49,968 nucleotides of DNA from Lachnospiraceae bacterium UBA935 (lineage in GTDB: Bacteria > Bacillota > Clostridia > Lachnospirales > Lachnospiraceae): the NCBI GenBank assembly GCA_002293525.1, contig DBDJ01000057.1, positions 1 to 49,968 of the forward strand. The letters are read 5' to 3'. Below, piece after piece: positions 33,200-46,037 of the stretch (position 1 is the stretch's first letter; each line of letters begins with the position of its first letter). A model generated the notes under the pieces. It had not been told where the DNA came from, did not search any database, and saw only the letters and a list, made by a program, of their open reading frames with translations. The position numbers were made by a program, and so were the translations under genes.

Positions 33200-33889
33200 A
33201 TGAAACGTGGAAAAAAATATAAGGAAACGGCTAAACTGGTAGACCGTATGACATTTTATGAGCCGACTGAGGCCATAGCCCTAGCTAAGAAAACCGCTGT
33301 TGCCAAGTTTGATGAAACCATTGAAATCCATATCCGTACCGGATGTGACGGACGTCATGCGGAACAGCAGGTGCGTGGTGCCGTGGTTCTGCCGAACGGA
33401 ACCGGCAAAACCGTAAGAGTACTGGTTTTTGCCAAAGGCGATAAATTATCGGAAGCGGAAGCGGCAGGTGCCGATCATGTAGGCGGTGAAGAACTGATTC
33501 CTAAGATCCAGAAAGAAGGCTGGCTGGATTTTGACGTAGTGGTAGCCACTCCCGATATGATGGGTGTTGTCGGCCGTCTTGGCAAAGTGCTTGGGCCCAA
33601 AGGCCTGATGCCCAACCCCAAAGCCGGAACAGTAACCATGGACGTAGCAAAAGCCATCGCCGACATCAAAGCCGGCAAGATTGAATACCGTCTGGACAAA
33701 TCCAATATCATCCATGTGCCGATCGGAAAAGCCTCTTTTGAAGATGAAAAGCTTCATGAAAATTTTACGGCACTGGTAGAAGCCATCATCAAGGCGAAGC
33801 CGTCGGCTGTAAAGGGACAGTACCTGCGCAGCATCACCCTTTCTGCAACGATGGGACCTGGCGTAAGAGTCAACGTGGCTCGTTTTTAA
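33200..33889 (+). CDS. rplA: 50S ribosomal protein L1
   Basis: A 229-residue L1 with the conserved LGKVLGPKGLMPNPKAGTV loop near residue 125 and the C-terminal SITLSATMGPGVRV. It binds the L1 stalk of 23S rRNA and commonly represses its own operon. It is followed by a strong terminator rather than by rplJ, because two unrelated genes intervene. Confidence 0.97.
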   Translation: MKRGKKYKETAKLVDRMTFYEPTEAIALAKKTAVAKFDETIEIHIRTGCDGRHAEQQVRGAVVLPNGTGKTVRVLVFAKGDKLSEAEAAGADHVGGEELIPKIQKEGWLDFDVVVATPDMMGVVGRLGKVLGPKGLMPNPKAGTVTMDVAKAIADIKAGKIEYRLDKSNIIHVPIGKASFEDEKLHENFTALVEAIIKAKPSAVKGQYLRSITLSATMGPGVRVNVARF

Positions 33890-33911
33890 CAATAATGGTC
33901 GAATAAGGGAC

Positions 33912-33944
33912 GAAGTCATCCATTGCAGGGTGGCTTCTTTTTTT
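33912..33944 (+). terminator. Rho-independent terminator after rplA
   Basis: GAAGTCATCC (33912-33921) pairs with GGGTGGCTTC (33928-33937) through ten pairs including two G-T, with a six-base loop. The stem is followed immediately by seven T residues. It ends the rplKA transcript. Confidence 0.9.
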
Positions 33945-34003
33945 GATCTGTGTTATCATTATTATTTGAAGGAAGGTATCGATAAGTTAAAAGGGGTATT
34001 ATT

Positions 34004-35296
34004 ATGAAAAGCGGAAAAAATATAAAAAACCGAAGAACCGGAAAGCGAAAGAATAGAAAAAGCAGCTGGAAACGTTTTTTACTGGTTTTCTTGATCACTT
34101 TACTGGTAATCTTGCTGGCCGGATTCACAGGAATGATAGCATATGAATATACGATTAAAGAAAACGAAGCACTGGCTGAGGAGGAACTGGTTGCTGAACT
34201 GGTTCAGAAGATACCGGAAGCAGTGGCTGCCGAACCCAGCGAAGAGCCGATGTCTCCCTATGCGGATATTCTGGCCGATAGCACATATATGAAGGAAAAC
34301 CGGATATATGCCAAGGAACCGTCTACAGCAGGCGAGGTCACACTCTGCTTTGCCGGCGATATTCTTTTTGATGACGAATATGCGGTCATGGCAACGGCTA
34401 TACAGAAAGGCGGCACCGTCAACCAGGCTTTCTCGGAGGATTTGCTGTTGAGGATGCAGGAGGCTGATATTATGATGTTGAATAATGAGTTTCCTTATAC
34501 AGACAGGGGAACGGCGCTGGAAAATAAACAATATACTTTTCGGGCCGATCCGTCGATGACAGACTGGCTGTCAGACATGGGGGTGGACATAGTTTCATTG
34601 GCCAATAATCACACGTTCGACTTTGGTGAAACAGGGCTCCTTGATACCTTGGAAACATTACATACAGCCGATATCCCTTATGTGGGAGCGGGCCAAAACA
34701 GCAAAGAAGCGATGGCTCCCGTTTATTATATTGTCGGAGATATTAAGATAGCCTTTATCGCTGCGACTCAGATCGAACGTTTAGACAACCCGGATACCCG
34801 GGGTGCCACTGATGCCCTTTCCGGGGTATTTCGATGCTGGAATCCGGAAAAATTATGCGAAGCGGTGACGGAGGCCAAGAAGGTCAGTGATTTTGTCATA
34901 GTATACATACATTGGGGAACGGAAAATGAAAGCGAACAAGACTGGGCGCAGCTTGATCAGGCTCCCCAAATTGCCGAAGCGGGTGCAGATCTGATTATCG
35001 GTGCTCATCCTCATTGTCTTCAGGGAATCACCTATCATGGAAATGTACCGGTCGTATACAGTCTGGGAAACTTCTGGTTCAGCTCCCGTCAGGTCGATAC
35101 CGGAATGATAGAAGTGACACTGGATAAAAATGGCCTCAAATCCCTGCAGTTTATCCCTGCGCTGCAAGTAAACTGTGTTACCAGCCTGCTCTACGGAGCG
35201 GAAAAAGATGCCGTGATTCAGACGATGCGGTTACTGTCGCCGGAGATACAGATTGACAACGAGGGATTTATCAAAACACGTCTAAGGAAATACTGA
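34004..35296 (+). CDS. CapA-family putative capsule/poly-gamma-glutamate metallophosphoesterase
   Basis: A 430-residue protein with a basic N terminus, one transmembrane anchor near residues 24-48 (FLLVFLITLLVILLAGFTGMIAYEY) and an extracellular CapA (PGA_cap) domain. Family motifs are CFAGDILFDDE, MLNNEFPYTDRG, SLANNHTFDFGETG, and GAHPHCLQGITYHGNVPVVYSLGNFWFSS near residues 335-370. Relatives occur in capsule or cell-wall polymer export, but the biochemical role is not settled. The last five residues and the stop codon are supplied by a short copy of the dispersed repeat. It lies between rplA and rplJ, an unusual place, and is probably co-transcribed with the glycosyltransferase downstream. 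Confidence 0.88.
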   Translation: MKSGKNIKNRRTGKRKNRKSSWKRFLLVFLITLLVILLAGFTGMIAYEYTIKENEALAEEELVAELVQKIPEAVAAEPSEEPMSPYADILADSTYMKENRIYAKEPSTAGEVTLCFAGDILFDDEYAVMATAIQKGGTVNQAFSEDLLLRMQEADIMMLNNEFPYTDRGTALENKQYTFRADPSMTDWLSDMGVDIVSLANNHTFDFGETGLLDTLETLHTADIPYVGAGQNSKEAMAPVYYIVGDIKIAFIAATQIERLDNPDTRGATDALSGVFRCWNPEKLCEAVTEAKKVSDFVIVYIHWGTENESEQDWAQLDQAPQIAEAGADLIIGAHPHCLQGITYHGNVPVVYSLGNFWFSSRQVDTGMIEVTLDKNGLKSLQFIPALQVNCVTSLLYGAEKDAVIQTMRLLSPEIQIDNEGFIKTRLRKY

Positions 35297-35315
35297 TTTA
35301 ATCAGTGTTTCCCAA
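35283..35315 (+). repeat. Dispersed repeat, short copy C, forming the end of the capA-like gene
   Basis: TAAGGAAATACTGATTTAATCAGTGTTTCCCAA is a single palindrome matching the outer ends of the long elements at 25067 and 38009. The stop codon TGA of the CapA-like gene (35294-35296) lies within it. Confidence 0.85.
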
Positions 35316-35340
35316 GAAATATTGAGGAAAGGAAACCGGA

Positions 35341-36540
35341 ATGAAAGCAATGGAAGAAAGACTTCAGGACATAATTGATAAATATTTATTTCATATCGGC
35401 ATTGTTATGCTGATCATTGCGTCCGTGCTGATTCGTTGGCATTTGGCGCCGATTACGATGCTGTCAGCGGATTATAATCATTTCATTGTTCCTTGGGTCG
35501 ATTTTTACCGAGAATATGGATTGGCTGGACTGGCGCAGCAAGTCGGAGATTATTATGTACCGTACAATGTCATTTTGGCAGTAATATCTTATCTGCCATG
35601 GCCGCCCTGGATCATGGTAGCGCTTATTTCTTGTGTCGCTGACTATGTTTCGGCATATTACATCTATAAGATAGCAAGCCTTCTTCTGGCGGAAAAAGGC
35701 TCTGAGATTATCGGGCGAATACCGCAGAAAGCCATAATTGCAGGTGTCGTTACTTTATTTCTTCCGATAACGTATTTAAACAGTGCGTTATGGAAACAAT
35801 GCGACGGCATTTATGTCTGTCTGATGATTGTTTCCCTGTATCTGGTATTAAAAGGAAAATATGGATCAGCCATGTCTTTTTTAGGTATTGCCTTTTGTTT
35901 TAAACTGCAGGCTATTTTTCTTTTGCCGTTATTTGCTCTGCTATACATCGGCAGAAAAGAGCGGTTCAGGATCCGGCATTTTTTGTATATCCCCCTGATG
36001 TATCTGGTGGGAGGGCTTCCGGCTATACTGGCCGGCAGAAGGATTACCAATGTTTATGGCACGTATTACCGCCAGATGAAACACGAAGGATATGACGCCA
36101 TGACCATGAACTTTCCCAATATATACGGATTTGGGTTGAGTGATTATCCGGCACTGCAAATGCCGTTTACGGTGATTACCATCTGTATCTTTATCTTATT
36201 TGCTTTGTTTCTTCAGCGCTATATTAAGCAATTGGACAAGGGAAATTTGATTTATGTAGCAATATGGTGTATCTGGACCTGCACGATGTTCTTGCCGGGC
36301 ATGCATGAACGCTATAATTTTGCCGTAGTGTTGTTGATTTCGGCATTTTATATTACGATGTCTTGGAAAAAACTTTGGGTGGCGGCTATATTGAATATTA
36401 TATCGATCGTTATTTATAGCAGCTATCTTTTTGCTTATTCAAATTATTCTCTGCCAGTTTTATCGGTTTTTCATATTCTGGCTTACGGTTATGTAACCTA
36501 TGATCTGATCCTCGCATGTTTTTTTAAGAAAAAGGCTTGA
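35341..36540 (+). CDS. Polytopic GT-C-type glycosyltransferase, Gpi18-like mannosyltransferase family
   Basis: A 399-residue integral membrane protein with roughly nine or ten hydrophobic helices. Motifs typical of GT-C transferases are an early acidic loop (SADYNHFIVPWVDFYRE) after the first helix, LNSALWKQCDGIYV near residue 150, and LPGMHERYNFAVVL near residue 315. Such enzymes move a sugar from a polyprenyl phosphate carrier to an acceptor outside the membrane. With the CapA-like gene 44 bp upstream it probably acts on a surface polymer; donor and acceptor are unknown. Its stop codon overlaps the promoter of the L10 operon. Confidence 0.82.
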   Translation: MKAMEERLQDIIDKYLFHIGIVMLIIASVLIRWHLAPITMLSADYNHFIVPWVDFYREYGLAGLAQQVGDYYVPYNVILAVISYLPWPPWIMVALISCVADYVSAYYIYKIASLLLAEKGSEIIGRIPQKAIIAGVVTLFLPITYLNSALWKQCDGIYVCLMIVSLYLVLKGKYGSAMSFLGIAFCFKLQAIFLLPLFALLYIGRKERFRIRHFLYIPLMYLVGGLPAILAGRRITNVYGTYYRQMKHEGYDAMTMNFPNIYGFGLSDYPALQMPFTVITICIFILFALFLQRYIKQLDKGNLIYVAIWCIWTCTMFLPGMHERYNFAVVLLISAFYITMSWKKLWVAAILNIISIVIYSSYLFAYSNYSLPVLSVFHILAYGYVTYDLILACFFKKKA

Positions 36541-36565
36541 CAAATAAACTATTACATGATAATTT
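36537..36565 (+). promoter_or_regulatory. Promoter of the rplJL operon, overlapping the glycosyltransferase stop codon
   Basis: TTGACA (36537-36542) includes the TGA stop (36538-36540) of the upstream gene. A -10 region TGATAATTT follows, with GATAAT at 36558-36563 (15 bp spacing) or TAATTT at 36560-36565 (17 bp). It precedes the L10 leader. Confidence 0.5.
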
Positions 36566-36572
36566 ATAGAAG

Positions 36573-36701
36573 TCGTTTGACTAGCCGAAGACAGTAGGTG
36601 CCGGGAGCAATCCGTGGCGTAAGCGTTTCGCCTACCGAGGAATTAAGTTTATTCATGACTTTATGCCCTTCTGTCTTTTTGTATAGAAGGGTTTATTTTT
36701 C
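36573..36701 (+). ncRNA. L10 ribosomal protein leader with attenuator
   Basis: The 199-bp gap before rplJ contains the recognisable Firmicutes L10 leader, with GCCGAAGACAGTAGGTGCCG (36583-36602) pairing back to GCCTACCGAGGAATTAA. It ends in an intrinsic terminator: CCCTTCT/AGAAGGG (36666-36672/36685-36691) followed by TTTATTTTT. Known role: the L10(L12)4 complex binds the leader and causes premature termination when ribosomal protein is in excess. Exact ends are approximate. Confidence 0.85.
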
Positions 36702-36739
36702 CTTTTTGTTCGGCAATAAATCTATAAGGAGGTTAAAAA

Positions 36740-37441
36740 GTGGCAAAAGTTGAATTAAAACAACCTGTCATCGAAGAGATTTCAGCTCAAGTCAAGGATG
36801 CCCAGTCAGTTGTGCTGGTAGACTACCGCGGTCTTACTGTGGAGCAGGATACCAGGCTGCGCAGACAGCTCCGTGAAGCAGGAATTACTTACAAGGTTTA
36901 CAAAAACACCATGATGACCTTTGCATTTAAGGGAACAGCATGTGAAGCACTGACCCCCTTCTTAGAAGGACCCAGTGCCATTGCGATTTCCAAGGATGAT
37001 GCAACGTCACCGGCCAGAGTACTTTGCAAATTTGCAAAGGAAGCCCCTAAGTTGGAAGTAAAATGCGGTATGGTTGAAGGTGTTGCCTATGATGCCGCCG
37101 GAGTCGCGGAGATCGCCAAGATTCCTTCCCGAGACGAGCTTATTTCCAAGTTGCTGGGCAGCCTTAAGGCTCCTATTGCGAACTTTGCCCGTGTTCTGGA
37201 TCAGATAGCGGAAAAAGGCGGGCCCGGTGAGTGTACGCCGTCATCAACAGAAGAAGCGGAAGAAACCGCTATGACCCCGGAAGCACCGGCTGCAGAAGCG
37301 GAAGAAACTGCTATGACCCCGGAAGCACCGGCTGCAGAAGCAGAAGAAACCGCAAAGGCTCCGGAAGCGCCGGCTGCAGAAGCGGAAGGTTCGGCTGAAA
37401 CAGCAACGCAGGAACCCGCTGAAACAGCAGATCAGTCATGA
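36740..37441 (+). CDS. rplJ: 50S ribosomal protein L10 with repeat-containing C-terminal extension
   Basis: The first 170 or so residues are ordinary L10 (VVLVDYRGLTVEQDTRLRRQ, YKVYKNTMMTFAF, ending LGSLKAPIANFARVLDQIAEK). L10 anchors the L7/L12 dimers on the ribosome stalk. A further 60-residue acidic Ala/Pro/Glu-rich tail follows, made of three 14-residue repeats of the type EETAMTPEAPAAEA. This makes 233 residues against about 165-175 for usual L10. The tail would extend from the C-terminal helix that binds L7/L12. The start is GTG with AAGGAGG at 36726-36732. The frame is uninterrupted, so the extension is genuine unless the repeat is misassembled. Confidence 0.94.
   Translation: MAKVELKQPVIEEISAQVKDAQSVVLVDYRGLTVEQDTRLRRQLREAGITYKVYKNTMMTFAFKGTACEALTPFLEGPSAIAISKDDATSPARVLCKFAKEAPKLEVKCGMVEGVAYDAAGVAEIAKIPSRDELISKLLGSLKAPIANFARVLDQIAEKGGPGECTPSSTEEAEETAMTPEAPAAEAEETAMTPEAPAAEAEETAKAPEAPAAEAEGSAETATQEPAETADQS
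37259..37384 (+). repeat. Three 42-bp tandem coding repeats in rplJ
   Basis: Units at 37259-37300, 37301-37342 and 37343-37384 are near-identical and encode EETAMTPEAPAAEA twice and EETAKAPEAPAAEA once. A degenerate Ala/Glu/Thr-rich continuation runs to the stop codon. Confidence 0.92.
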
Positions 37442-37511
37442 TCATCACGCGAGAAGTATCAAGTACCTATTATTAATTATTAAGTCAACCATATTGTGGA
37501 GGTAAATTATA

Positions 37512-37889
37512 ATGGCCAAATTAACAACTCAGGAATTTATTGATGCTATTAAGGAGTTATCAGTATTAGAATTAAATGATTTAGTAAAAGCATGTGAAGA
37601 AGAATTCGGTGTATCCGCCGCTGCCGGTGTTATGGTCGCCGCTGCCGGAGCAGGCGATACAGCAGAAGTAGAAGAAAAGACCGAATTTGATGTAGAACTT
37701 TCTGAAGTAGGCCCCAACAAGGTTAAAGTCATCAAAGTAGTCCGTGAAGCAACCGGCTTAGGCCTGAAGGAAGCCAAAGATCTTGTTGATACGGCTCCCA
37801 AGATGGTAAAAGAAGCTGTTTCCAAGGCTGAGGCCGATGAGCTCAAGGGAAAGCTCGAAGCCGAAGGTGCAAAGGTTACTTTAAAGTAA
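37512..37889 (+). CDS. rplL: 50S ribosomal protein L7/L12
   Basis: A 125-residue L7/L12 with the N-terminal dimerisation helix (LTTQEFIDAIKELSVLELND), an Ala/Gly-rich hinge and the C-terminal factor-binding domain (KVKVIKVVREATGLGLKEAKDLVD). It recruits translation factors to the ribosome stalk. GGAGGT precedes the ATG. It is separated from rplJ by 70 bp and followed by a terminator-like hairpin. Confidence 0.97.
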   Translation: MAKLTTQEFIDAIKELSVLELNDLVKACEEEFGVSAAAGVMVAAAGAGDTAEVEEKTEFDVELSEVGPNKVKVIKVVREATGLGLKEAKDLVDTAPKMVKEAVSKAEADELKGKLEAEGAKVTLK

Positions 37890-37929
37890 CAGCGATAGAA
37901 CAGACAATACCAAACGAATGCACAATGAA

Positions 37930-37974
37930 ACGGGACACAGCAGTCGGAGACATCTTCCGGCGGCCGTGTCCCGT
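37930..37974 (+). terminator. Hairpin after rplL, terminator or attenuator
   Basis: ACGGGACAC/GTGTCCCGT (37930-37938/37966-37974) forms a perfect 9-bp stem with a 27-base loop, followed by AGGGCATTTTAG. The T tract is weak, so partial readthrough to rpoB is possible. Confidence 0.55.
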
Positions 37975-38008
37975 AGGGCATTTTAGCGGCGTCCGTACCA
38001 AGCCATTC

Positions 38009-38135
38009 TAAGGAAACACTGATTAAATCAGTATTTCCTTAGACGCTCCGCGGGATGCGCACGGATTTACAGTGGAAACTGGCACTTTGTGCCATAAATC
38101 CGGCGCGGGAAACGCTCTAATCAGCGTTTCCCTAA
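38009..38135 (+). repeat. Dispersed multi-hairpin repeat, long copy B
   Basis: A 127-bp element nearly identical to copy A at 25067-25190. The left palindrome (38009-38023/38027-38041), the middle inverted repeat around ACGGATTTAC (38061-38070) and the right palindrome GGGAAACGCT/AGCGTTTCCC are all conserved. Sequence changes between copies largely keep the stems paired. It lies between rplL and the rpoB promoter. Confidence 0.88.
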
Positions 38136-38174
38136 GAATCTTCCAAAAATCTGGATACTCACACCAAATTTCAG

Positions 38175-38203
38175 TTGACGCGGACGCGCTCTTGTAGTAG
38201 AAT
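38175..38203 (+). promoter_or_regulatory. Promoter of rpoBC
   Basis: TTGACG (38175-38180) and TAGAAT (38198-38203) are separated by exactly 17 bp, 84 bp before the rpoB start. It gives rpoBC transcription independent of the ribosomal protein operon, just downstream of repeat copy B. Confidence 0.7.
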
Positions 38204-38287
38204 GGATAATGCGCTATTATGGAGTGGCATGGATTAACCCAACAATAGCCTCAATAAATATAACAAAATCATAAAGAACGGGGTGAA

Positions 38288-42184
<3,897 letters not shown>

Positions 42185-42197
42185 AAGGAGTACTGTA

Positions 42198-45100
42198 ATG
42201 CTGGAAGGTAAGCAGGAAATAAAACAGGAAATATATCAGCCCATGACATTTGATGCCATCAAGATCGGCTTAGCGGCACCGGAAAAAATCCGGGACTGGT
42301 CCAGAGGCGAAGTACTGAAACCCGAAACCATTAACTACCGGACATTAAAACCGGAAAAAGAAGGCCTTTTCTGTGAAAAAATATTTGGTCCCAGCAAAGA
42401 CTGGGAGTGTCACTGCGGGAAATATAAGAAAATCCGCTATAAAGGCGTAGTCTGTGACCGCTGCGGCGTGGAAGTGACCAAAGCCACGGTGCGGAGAGAA
42501 CGGATGGGCCATATCGAGCTGGCGGCACCGGTATCCCATATCTGGTATTTCAAAGGGATCCCGAGCCGGATGGGACTGATCCTTGATCTGTCGCCGCGGG
42601 TGCTGGAAAAAGTGTTATACTTTGCTTCTTACATCGTACTGGATCCCGGTGTGAGCAATCTGGAATACAAACAAGTATTATCTGAAAAGGAATATCAGGA
42701 AGCCCGCGAAACCTGGGGCAGCAAATTCCGGGTCGGCATGGGAGCCGAGGCGATCAAGGAATTGTTACAGGCGATTGATCTTGAGGGCGAGGCCGTGGAA
42801 CTGAAAACCGGCCTGAAAGAGTCTACCGGCCAGAAACGGGCCAGGATCATCAAAAGAATGGAAGTCGTTGAGGCTTTCCGGGAGTCGGGCAATCAGCCCG
42901 AGTGGATGATTATGGATGCGATCCCTGTCATTCCCCCTGACCTGCGTCCGATGGTACAGCTGGACGGCGGCCGCTTTGCCACTTCCGACCTTAACGACCT
43001 GTACCGCCGCATTATCAATCGCAACAATCGTCTGAAGAGACTGCTGGAGCTTGGTGCGCCGGATATTATTGTCCGCAATGAAAAGCGGATGCTTCAGGAA
43101 GCCGTGGATGCCCTGATTGATAATGGCCGCCGCGGCCGGCCGGTGACCGGACCCGGAAACCGTGCCCTCAAGTCCCTGTCCGACATGCTGAAGGGCAAAT
43201 CAGGACGTTTCCGTCAGAACCTGCTGGGAAAGCGGGTCGATTATTCCGGGCGTTCGGTTATTGTCGTCGGTCCTGAGTTAAAGATATATCAATGCGGGCT
43301 TCCGAAAGAAATGGCGATTGAGCTGTTCAAGCCCTTTGTTATGAAGGAGCTGGTAGGAAGAGGCATTTCCCAGAATATCAAGAATGCCAAGAAACTGGTA
43401 GAAAGACTGGATGCCCAGGTCTGGGACGTCCTGGAAGAGGTCATCACCGAACATCCGGTTATGCTGAACCGTGCCCCTACCTTGCATAGACTGGGGATTC
43501 AGGCCTTTGAGCCGGTTCTGGTCGAAGGTAAGGCAATCAAGCTCCATCCCTTGGTATGTACGGCATTCAATGCCGACTTTGACGGTGACCAGATGGCAGT
43601 CCATCTGCCCCTTTCAGTAGAGGCTCAGGCAGAATGCCGGTTCCTGCTGCTGTCGCCCAATAATCTTTTGAAACCTTCCGACGGTGGCCCGGTTGCCGTA
43701 CCGTCGCAAGACATGGTTCTGGGGATTTATTATCTGACCCAGGAAAGACCCGGTTCGAAAGGGGAGGGCAAGTCTTATAAAAATGTTAATGAAGCGATAC
43801 TCGCATATGAGAACGGAGAATGTTCCCTGCATGCCAGGATCAAGGTTAAAATAAGCAAGAAAAGTGCCAATGGCGAAGAAGTAAGCGGGATTGTAGAATC
43901 CACCCTGGGCCGTTTTCTGTTCAATGAGATCCTGCCTCAGGATCTGGAATTTGTAGACCGTTCGGTTCCGGAAAACCACCTGCTTCTGGAAATCGACTTC
44001 CATGTCGGCAAGAAGCAGCTGAAGCAGATCTTGGAAAAAGTCATCAATACTCATGGTGCTTCTAAAACAGCAGAAGTCCTGGATATGATCAAGGACACCG
44101 GCTACAAATATTCTACCAAAGCGGCTATGACGGTTTCTATTTCCGATATGACCGTACCCGAGCAGAAGCAGATGATGCTGGAAAATGCCCAGGCTACGGT
44201 GGATAAGATTTCACAGAATTACCGACGCGGCCTGATTACCGAAGAAGAAAGATACCGGGCGGTAGTAGAGACCTGGAATGAAACTGATAAGGAACTTACC
44301 GAGGTTCTGATCCAGGGACTGGATGCTTATAACAGTATCTTTATGATGGCCGACTCCGGTGCCCGTGGTTCCAATCAGCAGATCAAACAGCTGGCCGGGA
44401 TGCGGGGACTGATGGCCGACACTACCGGAAGGACGATTGAACTGCCGATCAAGTCCAATTTCCGTGAAGGACTTGATGTTCTGGAATACTTTATGTCAGC
44501 CCACGGAGCCCGAAAGGGACTTTCCGATACCGCGCTGCGTACCGCCGACTCCGGTTACCTGACCAGACGTATGGTCGATGTTTCGCAGGATCTGATTATC
44601 CGTGAAGTGGACTGTATGGAAAGTGACGGCGAGATCCCCGGTATCACTGTAAAGGCCTTTATGGACGGCAAAGAAACCATTGAACCTTTGCTGGACAGGA
44701 TAACCGGAAGGTATTCCTGCGAAGATGTCTATGACAGGGAAGGAAATATGATTGTCAAGCATAATCATATGATTACTCCCAGCCGGGCAGCCAGGATCAT
44801 GAGCAAGGGCGTGAATGAAAAGGGCGAGCCGATCGAAAGCATCAAGATCCGGACGATTCTCACCTGCCGTTCACGAATCGGTATCTGCGCCAAATGCTAT
44901 GGTGCCAATATGGCCACCGGTGAAGCGGTTCAGGTCGGCGAGGCGGTCGGCATTATTGCCGCCCAGTCCATCGGCGAGCCTGGTACCCAGCTGACCATGA
45001 GAACATTCCATACCGGCGGTGTCGCCGGTGATGATATTACCCAGGGTCTCCCCCGTGTCGAAGAGCTTTTTGAGGCAAGGAAGCCCAAGGGTCTGGCGAT

Positions 45101-46010
45101 TATTGCCGAGTTCGGCGGGGTCGCGACGATCAAAGACACCAAGAAAAAACGGGAAATCGTCATTGCCAATGAAGAGACCGGTGAATCCAAGACCTATCTG
45201 GTTCCTTACGGATCCCGTATCGCGATTATGGACGGCACTGTGATGGAAGCCGGCGACGAATTGACGGAAGGCAGCGTCAATCCCCATGACTTATTAAAAA
45301 TCAAGGGAATCCGTGCCGTGCAGGATTATATGATCCGTGAAGTCCAGCGGGTTTACCGTCTGCAGGGTGTTGATATCAGTGACAAGCATATCGAGGTGAT
45401 TGTGCGGCAGATGCTCAAGAAAGTCCGCATTGAAAATAACGGCGACACCGAGTTTCTTCCCGGAACCCTGGTGGATGTGCTGGAATACGAAGATGTCAAT
45501 GCCAAACTGATCGAAGAAGGCCTGGAGCCGGCCGACGGCAAGCAGGTCATGTTGGGAATCACGAAGGCAGCTCTGGCGACCAATTCGTTCCTTTCGGCGG
45601 CATCGTTCCAGGAGACGACGAAGGTACTGACGGAAGCAGCGATCAAAGGAAAGGTAGACCCATTGATCGGCCTCAAGGAAAACGTCATCATCGGCAAGCT
45701 GATCCCGGCGGGCACCGGTATGAAACGCTACCGTAATACGTTGCTGAGCACGGATAATAACCTGAAGAAAAAGAGCATGCTCCGGAAGGCGGCTGAGGCA
45801 GAGCTTGATATCGATGATGAAGATGATGACATCGGATTCGACGAAGACGATGAAATGGTAGACGTCGATGATGTGATGGATGATGAATTTGATGATGTCA
45901 TAGATGATGTCATGGATGATGTGATCGATGAGGAAGATATTGTTGATCTTGATGATGACTTTCAAGAAGAGTCATCTGATGAAGCGGCAGAAGAGATAAG
46001 TTTGGATTAA
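42198..46010 (+). CDS. rpoC: DNA-directed RNA polymerase subunit beta'
   Basis: A 1270-residue beta' subunit. The N-terminal zinc ribbon is seen (CHCGKYKKIRYKGVVCDRCG). The catalytic NADFDGDQMAVH has Mg-binding Asp460, Asp462 and Asp464. The second zinc site includes CRSRIGICAKCYG, followed by GEAVGIIAAQSIGEPGTQLT and the trigger loop. The last 70 residues are an exceptionally acidic Asp/Glu-rich tail (for example DIDDEDDDIGFDEDDEMVDV). The ATG at 42198 follows GAAAGGAG (42183-42190) at seven bases; an in-frame ATG at 42171 lies inside rpoB and has no site. It is co-transcribed with rpoB, 13 bp apart. Confidence 0.97.
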   Translation: MLEGKQEIKQEIYQPMTFDAIKIGLAAPEKIRDWSRGEVLKPETINYRTLKPEKEGLFCEKIFGPSKDWECHCGKYKKIRYKGVVCDRCGVEVTKATVRRERMGHIELAAPVSHIWYFKGIPSRMGLILDLSPRVLEKVLYFASYIVLDPGVSNLEYKQVLSEKEYQEARETWGSKFRVGMGAEAIKELLQAIDLEGEAVELKTGLKESTGQKRARIIKRMEVVEAFRESGNQPEWMIMDAIPVIPPDLRPMVQLDGGRFATSDLNDLYRRIINRNNRLKRLLELGAPDIIVRNEKRMLQEAVDALIDNGRRGRPVTGPGNRALKSLSDMLKGKSGRFRQNLLGKRVDYSGRSVIVVGPELKIYQCGLPKEMAIELFKPFVMKELVGRGISQNIKNAKKLVERLDAQVWDVLEEVITEHPVMLNRAPTLHRLGIQAFEPVLVEGKAIKLHPLVCTAFNADFDGDQMAVHLPLSVEAQAECRFLLLSPNNLLKPSDGGPVAVPSQDMVLGIYYLTQERPGSKGEGKSYKNVNEAILAYENGECSLHARIKVKISKKSANGEEVSGIVESTLGRFLFNEILPQDLEFVDRSVPENHLLLEIDFHVGKKQLKQILEKVINTHGASKTAEVLDMIKDTGYKYSTKAAMTVSISDMTVPEQKQMMLENAQATVDKISQNYRRGLITEEERYRAVVETWNETDKELTEVLIQGLDAYNSIFMMADSGARGSNQQIKQLAGMRGLMADTTGRTIELPIKSNFREGLDVLEYFMSAHGARKGLSDTALRTADSGYLTRRMVDVSQDLIIREVDCMESDGEIPGITVKAFMDGKETIEPLLDRITGRYSCEDVYDREGNMIVKHNHMITPSRAARIMSKGVNEKGEPIESIKIRTILTCRSRIGICAKCYGANMATGEAVQVGEAVGIIAAQSIGEPGTQLTMRTFHTGGVAGDDITQGLPRVEELFEARKPKGLAIIAEFGGVATIKDTKKKREIVIANEETGESKTYLVPYGSRIAIMDGTVMEAGDELTEGSVNPHDLLKIKGIRAVQDYMIREVQRVYRLQGVDISDKHIEVIVRQMLKKVRIENNGDTEFLPGTLVDVLEYEDVNAKLIEEGLEPADGKQVMLGITKAALATNSFLSAASFQETTKVLTEAAIKGKVDPLIGLKENVIIGKLIPAGTGMKRYRNTLLSTDNNLKKKSMLRKAAEAELDIDDEDDDIGFDEDDEMVDVDDVMDDEFDDVIDDVMDDVIDEEDIVDLDDDFQEESSDEAAEEISLD

Positions 46011-46037
46011 GATTTCGATATGCGGCAAGGCTTATGG

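Noticed and set aside
36541..36739. A tRNA or other RNA gene in the gap before rplJ
   Set aside because: The sequence matches the L10 leader with its attenuator; no cloverleaf or CCA-end pattern was found here or elsewhere in the window.
45294..45965. A long minus-strand Ile/Asp/His-rich frame opposite rpoC
   Set aside because: It is the shadow of the GAT/GAC/GAA-rich acidic tail of rpoC on the other strand.
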